A DNA stretch of 15,622 bases. Origin: an uncultured Eubacteriales bacterium (GTDB lineage Bacteria; Bacillota; Clostridia; Oscillospirales; CAG-272). Each line of letters opens with the position of its first letter. Position 1 is the first letter of the stretch. The translations under genes were made by a program, and so were the position numbers. The stretch lies in the NCBI GenBank assembly GCA_900554225.1, contig USGH01000032.1, positions 1 to 15,622 of the forward strand, in the 5' to 3' direction. The notes beneath the pieces were generated by a model. It worked only from the letters and a program-made list of their open reading frames with translations. It was not told the origin of the DNA and did not search any database. Of the stretch, positions 1 through 4,932 are shown one piece after another.

Positions 1-176
1 GAGTCCTTCTTCCTCGTCCTTTGGTGCGCCGCAAGGCAACAATAAAATCTACAAGTGCGATGTGGTATTCCTCATTGAGAAAAGCAATACAAACGACCAA
101 AGCCCAACGCAGTTTCCTTATAATAAACATAAGACATAAGCCAAACGCAATTGGACCTCCAAACGCAGTTGGATAG
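1..176. other. Window-edge sequence without a convincing gene
   Basis: I see no supported gene here. One plus-strand frame is open from base 2 to a TAA at 137-139 (45 codons, ending in NKHKT). It could be the 3' end of a gene that starts outside the window, but an open frame this short is not significant and I do not recognise the peptide. The stretch is AT-richer than the genes to its right and holds three related 13-15 bp repeats (listed separately). It lies beyond the terminator of the small membrane-protein gene. Confidence 0.3.
141..173. repeat. Pair of 15-bp direct repeats, each with a CCAA/TTGG dyad
   Basis: CCAAACGCAATTGGA (141-155) and CCAAACGCAGTTGGA (159-173) differ at one base and are 18 bp apart, which is just under two helical turns. 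Each is bounded by CCAA and TTGG, giving an inverted dyad. A third, weaker relative, CCCAACGCAGTTT, lies at 103-115. Their spacing could fit protein binding or a decayed short repeat. No neighbouring promoter was identified, so no function is claimed. Confidence 0.45.
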
Positions 177-209
177 AAAAAGCACCCCGATCCGTGAGGA
201 GCAGGGTGC
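177..209 (-). terminator. Rho-independent terminator of the small membrane-protein gene
   Basis: On the minus strand, 24 bases after the stop codon, GCACCC (204-209) pairs with GGGTGC (182-187). The loop is about 16 bases and the stem is followed by a run of five T (plus-strand A at 177-181). The long loop makes it a moderate hairpin, but its position and T-run fit intrinsic termination. Confidence 0.6.
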
Positions 210-233
210 CCTGTGGTGCGCGCAAACGCGCAA

Positions 234-509
234 TCAAAACGCCTCTTCTTCGGTGGCATCTGCATCGGATGCAGCGGAATCCTCTTCGTGATCCTCGCAG
301 CAGCAGATCGGCTCGTAGTTGGCTTCTTCATCGCCGAAATCCTCATCGTCGAAGCATTCGGTGTCGCCGTCGCCGTCGCATTCGAAAGAGATCTTGAAAT
401 ACTTCTTGAAGAAGGTGTACAGCATTACAAGAACCGCGCCGATGCTGACGATCGCGCCGATAATGATAAAGAACGTCGAGAGAGAGCTTCTCTTATTGTT
501 GTTTTCCAT
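234..509 (-). CDS. Small single-pass membrane protein with acidic, Cys-containing tail
   Basis: This 91-residue protein is not assigned to a named family. It starts MENNNKRSS, has one hydrophobic segment at about residues 10-32 (FFIIIGAIVSIGAVLVMLY), then FFKKYFK, then a tail of about 50 residues rich in Asp/Glu with Cys at FEC, EC and a CCC cluster. The positive residues before and after the membrane segment leave the orientation uncertain. The acidic Cys tail could bind metal, which is inference only. The start at 509 is chosen because GGAGGA (519-524) lies 9 nt upstream. The same frame stays open further back to an ATG at 602, with its own GGAAGGAA 8 nt upstream. That start would add 31 residues containing five Cys (CKMPSCGCGCMK). 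Short membrane proteins of this layout are common hypotheticals in Clostridia. It has its own promoter and terminator and is therefore probably monocistronic. Confidence 0.65.
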   Translation of the reverse strand: MENNNKRSSLSTFFIIIGAIVSIGAVLVMLYTFFKKYFKISFECDGDGDTECFDDEDFGDEEANYEPICCCEDHEEDSAASDADATEEEAF

Positions 510-624
510 GATGTGCATTCCTCCATGACAGGTTTTCATCCGCCGCCGCAGGGACTTCATGCAGCCACACCCGCAGGACGGCATTTTGCAGAAATTCTTC
601 ATAACAGAAATTCCTTCCATCAGT

Positions 625-653
625 ATAGTATCATATTTCCCGTGCAAAAGCAA
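625..653 (-). promoter_or_regulatory. SigA-type promoter for the small membrane-protein gene
   Basis: Minus strand: TTGCTT (-35, 648-653), 17-nt spacer, TACTAT (-10, 625-630). The predicted transcript start is near 618, so the GGAAGGAA element in front of the ATG at 602 would lie at the very 5' end. The start at 509 would then have a leader of about 110 nt. Confidence 0.6.
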
Positions 654-775
654 GGGGCAAAAGTGAAATAAATGTTAAGAATCGGAAAATAGATCCGCCG
701 CCGCGTTTTTTGCCGCAGGAACCCTTCCGTCTTCCCGTATTGTACCCGCACCGGGGAAAACCTATGCGCCGGGGC

Positions 776-804
776 TTGCAATTTCTGTCGTTTTGCGGTA
801 TACT
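776..804 (+). promoter_or_regulatory. SigA-type promoter for nrdG
   Basis: TTGCAA (-35, 776-781), 17-nt spacer, TATACT (-10, 799-804). The predicted transcript start is near 811, giving a leader of about 50 nt before the nrdG ATG at 864. No NrdR-box pair was recognised around it. Confidence 0.7.
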
Positions 805-863
805 ATAGTAAAGTGGCGGCTTGTCTCCCTTTTTGGGGATCCGCCGGGACAGAGGTGAAAGCT

Positions 864-1430
864 ATGATACATACGCCGGTAAGCAGAGCTTATCGATCCG
901 CACTGGGCGGCGATTTTCCGCGGGAGCTGCCGATCCGTCTGTTCGGAATCGTGCGGGAATCCATCGTGGACGGTCCGGGACTCCGGTTTGTGGTGTTTGT
1001 GCAGGGCTGCCCGCACCATTGCCCCGGCTGTCACAATCCCGACAGCCACGATCCGAACGGCGGATTTGTGACCACTACCACGCGGATTTTTGAAAATCTC
1101 ATCAAAAACCCCTCGATCACGGGCGTGACCTTCAGCGGCGGCGAGCCGTTTCTGTGGGGCAACGAGCTTTCGGAGATCGCAGAGGCAGCCGGACGGCGCG
1201 GGTACCACGTCATGACCTATTCCGGCTGGACCTATGAGCAGCTCCTCGAAAAAGCGAAATCCGAGCCGGGTGTCCATCGGCTCCTTGCGGCGACCCGGAT
1301 CTTAGTGGACGGCAGATTCATCGAAGCCCAGCGCGATCTCGGACTCCGGTACCGCGGGAGCAGAAATCAAAGGCTCCTGGACGTGACCTGCTATCCGAAC
1401 AGCACAGCCGCCCGGGAAGTCGAGCTGTGA
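864..1430 (+). CDS. nrdG: Anaerobic ribonucleotide reductase activating protein (radical SAM)
   Basis: This 188-residue protein is a radical-SAM activase. It uses a [4Fe-4S] cluster and S-adenosylmethionine to place the glycyl radical on class III ribonucleotide reductase (NrdD), allowing dNTP synthesis without oxygen. The cluster motif CxxxCxxC is visible at Cys49, Cys53 and Cys56 (QGCPHHCPGC). SGGEP follows at 91-95, binding the SAM amino group, and the family block LVDGRF...RDLGLRYRGSRNQR lies near the C-terminus. The start at 864 is chosen because AGAGGTG (851-857) precedes it. An in-frame ATG at 813 would overlap the predicted transcript start. Length fits the family. No nrdD lies in the window, so the partner must be elsewhere. 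The gene is first in a plus-strand block, 76 bp before the next gene. An activase for another glycyl-radical enzyme is possible, but the C-terminal block favours NrdG. Confidence 0.9.
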   Translation: MIHTPVSRAYRSALGGDFPRELPIRLFGIVRESIVDGPGLRFVVFVQGCPHHCPGCHNPDSHDPNGGFVTTTTRIFENLIKNPSITGVTFSGGEPFLWGNELSEIAEAAGRRGYHVMTYSGWTYEQLLEKAKSEPGVHRLLAATRILVDGRFIEAQRDLGLRYRGSRNQRLLDVTCYPNSTAAREVEL

Positions 1431-1474
1431 CGGAACAGAGGAAATACGCGCCCCATACCACAAGCGCAATATAC

Positions 1475-1490
1475 CGCGGGATCTCCCGCG
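1475..1490 (+). promoter_or_regulatory. GC-rich hairpin abutting the ribosome site of the PLP-enzyme gene
   Basis: CGCGGG (1475-1480) pairs with CCCGCG (1485-1490) around an ATCT loop, giving six G-C pairs. It ends 2 nt before the ribosome site AGGAAAGGA (1492-1500). There is no T-run, so it is not a terminator. It may shield the transcript 5' end from decay or affect translation of the downstream gene; the role is inference. Confidence 0.4.
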
Positions 1491-1506
1491 TAGGAAAGGA
1501 TATATC

Positions 1507-2802
1507 ATGCAAATCTCCCTCGAAATTCGACGCCTTGCAGAGGAGGCGGAAATCCAATTGAAGCCCGTGTTTGACCATGTAGACGCGGTCGCACGGAAAA
1601 ATACCGAACACGTTCTCGACTGCTTCCGGGAGGCGGAGGTCGGCGAATCCATGTTCACGCCCTCCACGGGCTACGGTTATGGAGACCGCGGCAGAGACGC
1701 CATCGACCAGCTTGCGGCGAAGATCTTCCGTGCCGAAGCCGGCTTCATGCGTCCGTCCCTGACCTCCGGCACCCATACCATCACCGTCGCGCTCTTTGGA
1801 CTGCTGCGTCCCGGCGACTGGATGTATTCCCTGACCGGCAATCCGTATGACACGCTGCTGGAGGTCGTGGGCATCATCGGGGAACCCGGCAACGGCTCTC
1901 TGCGCGATTTTGGAGTTCGCTTCCATGGCGAACCGATGCGAAACGGCGCGCCGGATCTCGACGCAGCCTGTGCTTTCCTCCGGGAACACGGCACCGATGT
2001 GCGGGTGATGTACATCCAGCGATCCAAGGGATACGAAAACCGTCCGACACTGACCACGGCACAGATCCGTCACGCCGCATGGAAAATCCGCGAAACGGCA
2101 CGCGAGATGGGGATCCCCGCGCCGTATATCGTGTGCGACAACTGCTACGGCGAATTTACGGAGGAATACGAGCCGACCTATGCGCCCGCAGGCGCCGTGG
2201 AGGAGGAGGGCGTGGACATCATCATGGGCTCCCTCATCAAGAATCCGGGCGGCGGCATGGCGGACACGGGCGGCTATATCTGCGGCACTGCACGGGCCGT
2301 GGAGCTGTGCGGCTATCGTCTGACCTGTCCGGGCGTGGGTCTGGACGGCGGACCGTCGCTGGGGCAGAACCGGAATATGCTGCGCGGTCTGTTCTATGCA
2401 CCGCACACCACGGCGCAGGCAATCAAAACGGCGCATCTTGCCGCGTATCTGTTCGCCCACAAGGGCTTTTCCGTCAATCCGGCATGGGATGAGGTGCGCT
2501 CGGACATCATTGAGGCGATCGAATGCGGTACCGGAGAGGGACTGTGCGCGTTCTGCCGCGGGATCCAGTCTGCCTCGCCGATCGATTCGCACGTGGTGCC
2601 GGAGCCGTATGCGATGCCGGGCTATCCGGATCCTGTGGTGATGGCGGCGGGTGCGTTTGTCGGCGGCGCGTCGATTGAGCTGTCGGCGGACGGACCGATG
2701 CGCGCACCGTATACGGCGTATATGCAGGGCGGGCTGACCTACGAAAGCGGCAGACTCGGCATCATGGCGGCACTGGAAGCGGTCCTGGCAGAGCAGAAAT
2801 AA
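1507..2802 (+). CDS. PLP-dependent methionine gamma-lyase family protein (aluminium-resistance/YnbB type)
   Basis: This 431-residue protein is a fold-type I PLP enzyme related to cystathionine/methionine lyases and annotated in many Firmicutes as an aluminium-resistance or YnbB-like protein. Its real substrate in most bacteria is not established. Visible landmarks are MFTPSTGYGYGDRGRD (49-64), the SGTHTI cofactor-binding loop (87-92), YIVCDNCYGEF (207-217) with the ring-binding Asp, and the probable Schiff-base lysine K245 in GSLIKNPGGG (241-250), followed by TGGYI. Length matches the family, usually about 410-430. The ATG at 1507 follows AGGAAAGGA (1492-1500) at 6-nt spacing. It lies 76 bp after nrdG and 87 bp before the ribokinase gene. 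Family assignment is confident; the reaction is not. Confidence 0.88.
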   Translation: MQISLEIRRLAEEAEIQLKPVFDHVDAVARKNTEHVLDCFREAEVGESMFTPSTGYGYGDRGRDAIDQLAAKIFRAEAGFMRPSLTSGTHTITVALFGLLRPGDWMYSLTGNPYDTLLEVVGIIGEPGNGSLRDFGVRFHGEPMRNGAPDLDAACAFLREHGTDVRVMYIQRSKGYENRPTLTTAQIRHAAWKIRETAREMGIPAPYIVCDNCYGEFTEEYEPTYAPAGAVEEEGVDIIMGSLIKNPGGGMADTGGYICGTARAVELCGYRLTCPGVGLDGGPSLGQNRNMLRGLFYAPHTTAQAIKTAHLAAYLFAHKGFSVNPAWDEVRSDIIEAIECGTGEGLCAFCRGIQSASPIDSHVVPEPYAMPGYPDPVVMAAGAFVGGASIELSADGPMRAPYTAYMQGGLTYESGRLGIMAALEAVLAEQK

Positions 2803-2836
2803 GTGTCGGCGGATCGCGCGGATACGGCACAGGGCA

Positions 2837-2864
2837 TGAAAAGCGGGATGGAATATTATATTAT
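2837..2864 (+). promoter_or_regulatory. Possible promoter for rbsK-ruvX
   Basis: TGAAAA (2837-2842), 16-nt spacer, TATTAT (2859-2864), inside a conspicuous AT run (2852-2867) in otherwise GC-rich DNA. Several overlapping -10-like hexamers exist there and the -35 is weak. It would allow rbsK and ruvX to be transcribed separately from the genes upstream. Confidence 0.35.
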
Positions 2865-2889
2865 ATAGGAAAACGAAAGGACAGGGGCT

Positions 2890-3879
2890 ATGGTAAAGAA
2901 GAGAATCCTCGTCATCAGCAGCGCAAACATCGACTTTGTGCAGAGAATGCGCCGTGTGCCGTACTCCGGAGAAACGGTCACGGAGATGGACAACGGCTAC
3001 AGCTATGTTCCGGGCGGCAAGGGAGCCAACAGTGCGATCACGTTCTCCCGGCTCGGGGCGGACTGTGTATTTGCCTGCAAGCTCGGACGGGACGCGAACG
3101 GCAAGCGGTTGTCCGCCATCTACGCGAAGGAAGGGATCGACACGCGGTACATCTGGGAGGACGACGAGCATCCGACCGGGCTTGCGTCGATCTTAGTGGA
3201 GGAAAACGGCAAGAACCGGATCATCGTGTATCCGGGCGCGAACAACTACATCACCCCGGCAGACATCGAGGAGCCGTTCACGTGCTATCCGGACGCGGTG
3301 TATATGCAGCTGGAGATCCCGTTTGACGCGGTGGTGGAGGCGACGAGACGGGCGAACGAGGCGGACATCCCGGTATTCATCGACGCGGGACCGGCAAGCG
3401 TGGACTACGACCTCAGCCGGCTGGGCAAGGTGGAGATCTTCTCCCCGAACGAATCGGAGACGCGTGTGTTCACGGGAATCACGCCGAACAGCGAGGAGAA
3501 CTGTCTGCGTGCCGCCATCAAGCTCTCGACGCTGGTGAACGCGCAGTACATCCTCCTGAAGCTCGGCGATCGGGGGGCGTTCCTCTACGACGGCAGGCAG
3601 TACTACACGTTCCCCGCGGAGAAAACGGAAGTGGTGGACACAACGGCGGCGGGAGACGTATTCACGGCGGCTCTGACGTACTGGTACCTGGAAAAGGGCA
3701 ACATTCTGAAGGCGGCGGATTTCGCGGGCTGTGCGGCGGCGGTATCCGTATCGCGTGCGGGTGCGTCCACGTCCGTGCCGACCTTATCCGAGGTGATCGC
3801 GTTTGCCAAGACGCGCGCACAGGAGCAGGCTGCCGCAGAAAACGCGGAATCGGCGAAAAGCGAGGACGGTGCGCAGTGA
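2890..3879 (+). CDS. rbsK: Ribokinase-type PfkB-family sugar kinase
   Basis: This 329-residue cytoplasmic kinase is predicted to phosphorylate D-ribose at O5 using ATP, feeding the pentose phosphate pool. PfkB landmarks are an N-terminal sugar-binding segment (SANIDFVQRMRRVPYSGETV, 11-30), the GGKGAN glycine motif (42-47), the SPNESE segment (185-190), and the nucleotide/catalytic motif DTTAAGD (250-256), where Asp256 is the catalytic base. The GETV and GGKGAN blocks fit ribokinase better than fructokinase, although ribose specificity is not proven and no ribose transporter lies nearby. A tail of about 25 residues rich in Ala, Glu and Gln (305-329) extends past the usual family end of about 300-310 residues. 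The start has GAAAGGACAGGGG upstream. Its TGA overlaps the GTG of ruvX, indicating translational coupling. Confidence 0.9.
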   Translation: MVKKRILVISSANIDFVQRMRRVPYSGETVTEMDNGYSYVPGGKGANSAITFSRLGADCVFACKLGRDANGKRLSAIYAKEGIDTRYIWEDDEHPTGLASILVEENGKNRIIVYPGANNYITPADIEEPFTCYPDAVYMQLEIPFDAVVEATRRANEADIPVFIDAGPASVDYDLSRLGKVEIFSPNESETRVFTGITPNSEENCLRAAIKLSTLVNAQYILLKLGDRGAFLYDGRQYYTFPAEKTEVVDTTAAGDVFTAALTYWYLEKGNILKAADFAGCAAAVSVSRAGASTSVPTLSEVIAFAKTRAQEQAAAENAESAKSEDGAQ

Positions 3880-4319
3880 TCATCGTCGGGATCGATTTCG
3901 GCGACGCGCGCACGGGACTGGCGGTCTGCGACAGGTACGAGATGATGGCAAGCGAGGCGGGCTGCGTGGCGGCGGATAGCTATAAAAAAACGCTCGAGGC
4001 GGTCGCGGAAGCCGTCAAAAATCTCCATGCCGAGCGGATCGTGGTGGGCAATCCGAAAAACATGAACGGTACCGAGGGGCCCCGCAGTGCCAAGTGTCAG
4101 GCGTTCGCAAGGGAGCTGGCGGAGGCGACCGGAATCGATGTAGTCCTCTACGACGAGCGGCTCACGACCGTCAGCGCACACAAAATCCTCTCCGACAACA
4201 ACGTCCGCGGCAAAAAACGCAAAGCTACCGTAGACGCCCTCTCCGCACGGCTGATACTTGAAGATTATCTCACTTGGAAAAAGAGGCACGAGGGGAACGG
4301 GGGAGACGGTCGCTTTTAA
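3876..4319 (+). CDS. ruvX: Holliday junction resolvase-like nuclease RuvX (YqgF)
   Basis: This 147-residue protein belongs to the RNase H-fold RuvX/YqgF family, linked to Holliday-junction resolution and, in several bacteria, to rRNA 5'-end maturation. Family motifs are GIDFGDARTGLA (5-16, Asp7), VVGNPKNMNGTEGPRS (56-71), YDERLTTVSA (92-101, Glu94) and KATVDALSARLIL (116-128, Asp120). These supply the acidic metal-binding residues. The start is GTG at 3876, overlapping the rbsK stop by 4 nt. GAGG sits about 11 nt upstream. The last ten residues (HEGNGGDGRF) and the stop codon lie inside the left end of the inverted repeat, so the natural tail was probably replaced or extended by that element. 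The active-site core is intact and the protein should be functional. Confidence 0.92.
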   Translation: MIIVGIDFGDARTGLAVCDRYEMMASEAGCVAADSYKKTLEAVAEAVKNLHAERIVVGNPKNMNGTEGPRSAKCQAFARELAEATGIDVVLYDERLTTVSAHKILSDNNVRGKKRKATVDALSARLILEDYLTWKKRHEGNGGDGRF

Positions 4320-4344
4320 AAAAGCTCCGCAAAACTTTTATACA
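4316..4344 (+). promoter_or_regulatory. Inward-facing promoter of the left arm
   Basis: TTAAAA (-35, 4316-4321), 17-nt spacer, TATACA (-10, 4339-4344). The -35 overlaps the ruvX stop codon. The same arrangement is conserved in the right arm, where the -35 is the better TTGAAA. The predicted start is near 4351. Hexamers match consensus at four of six positions each, so strength is uncertain. Confidence 0.45.
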
Positions 4345-4350
4345 TGGGAT

Positions 4351-4635
4351 TGGTGATGGATTTAGTTTGTGCAAGTCCATGTGCGCACCAATTTGGTGCT
4401 GTCCAGTACATGAGAAGATCGTTCGCGAGCGGCTCCCGATGGGATCCGCCTTCTACGGGGAGAGAGTGCTGGATATAGTGTATTGGTAGTGGCAGGATAC
4501 CGGTGTTCTGTTGCTGTATTGGTTCGGATGGTTGAAGGATTGCGGATGCTCGTTGTCTGTTCCCCATGCCCGCGTCTTTCAAATGAATAAACAAAAGCCG
4601 TCGGAGGTGCTTCAAACACAACCGACGGCTTTTTG
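4351..4635 (+). ncRNA. Candidate structured RNA, left copy (about 285 nt)
   Basis: This is a predicted transcript from the left-arm promoter to the central terminator. Visible helices are an 8-bp hairpin, 4356-4363 with 4373-4380; a hairpin 4429-4449 (GCGG with CCGC, a C/T mismatch, then TCCC with GGGA, loop GAT); GTATT 4480-4484 with GATAC 4496-4500, closed by a T-G wobble; and a long stem formed by TTGAAGGATTGCGG (from about 4532) and the segment around 4571-4582. Comparison with the right copy shows a compensatory pair change in the second helix (c4435-g4443 is C-G here and G-C there). It contains a 44-codon open frame from ATG 4344 with no ribosome site, which I take as non-coding. It could also be just the 3' untranslated region of the ruvX transcript. 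Confidence 0.42.
4589..4635. terminator. Central bidirectional rho-independent terminator
   Basis: AAAAGCCGTCGG (4594-4605) pairs perfectly with CCGACGGCTTTT (4623-4634) around a 17-base loop. On the plus strand it ends in five T (4631-4635). On the minus strand the stem ends in TTTTG followed by more T. It can stop transcription from ruvX and the left arm in one direction, and from the glycosyltransferase operon and the right arm in the other. It is at the exact centre of the inverted repeat. Confidence 0.88.
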
Positions 4636-4878
4636 TCACGGTTAGATAAACAATGCGCGGAGGGAATCGGGATACAGGCGAAAATCAATGTTTTCCCCAA
4701 CACACCGAACCAGTGTATCAACAGAAACCCGGTATTCAACCACTACCCAATACACTATATCCCGCACTCTCTCCAAATAGACGGCGGATGCTCCCGCAGC
4801 CGCCCCAGAACGATCTCCTGCGGACTTGGACGAAGCAAAATTGGTGCGCACATGGACTTGCACAAACTAAATCCATCC
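4593..4878 (-). ncRNA. Candidate structured RNA, right copy (about 285 nt)
   Basis: This is the homologue of the left copy, read on the minus strand from its own promoter to the shared central terminator. It keeps the same 5' 8-bp hairpin. It also keeps the second hairpin (4804-4783): GGCGG with CCGCC, the same C/T mismatch, then TGC with GCA closed by a GGGA loop of GNRA type. It keeps the GTATT/AATAC helix (4753-4749 with 4736-4732), where the left copy has a wobble. Towards the 3' end the two copies differ and this one can instead pair GGGGAA with TTCCCT. It has a 49-codon open frame (4885-4736) with no ribosome site. It may otherwise be only the 3' untranslated region of the glycosyltransferase operon. 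Confidence 0.42.
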
Positions 4879-4884
4879 ATCCCA

Positions 4885-4913
4885 TGTATAAAAGTTTTGC
4901 GGAGCTTTTTCAA
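4885..4913 (-). promoter_or_regulatory. Inward-facing promoter of the right arm
   Basis: Minus strand: TTGAAA (-35, 4908-4913; five of six consensus positions), 17-nt spacer, TATACA (-10, 4885-4890). The predicted start is near 4878. Its position in the arm is the mirror of the left-arm promoter, and the spacer is identical between arms. Confidence 0.5.
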
Positions 4914-4932
4914 AAGCGACCGTCTCCCCCCG

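Larger units (their letters stand above)
510..863. other. Divergent intergenic region with two promoters
   Basis: This 354-base gap separates the minus-strand membrane-protein gene from plus-strand nrdG. It holds one SigA-type promoter for each gene (625-653 minus, 776-804 plus). On the left it contains an untranslated leader of about 110 nt, or alternatively a Cys-rich N-terminal extension (510-602). The remaining 120 bases between the promoters show no hairpin with a T-run, no operator dyad and no RNA gene that I can recognise. Confidence 0.6.

Noticed and set aside
1318..3171. 617-codon open frame on the minus strand opposite the PLP-enzyme and ribokinase genes
   Set aside because: It is rich in Arg and His with no recognisable domain, and the opposite strand codes for well-supported enzymes; this is a typical antisense shadow in GC-rich DNA.
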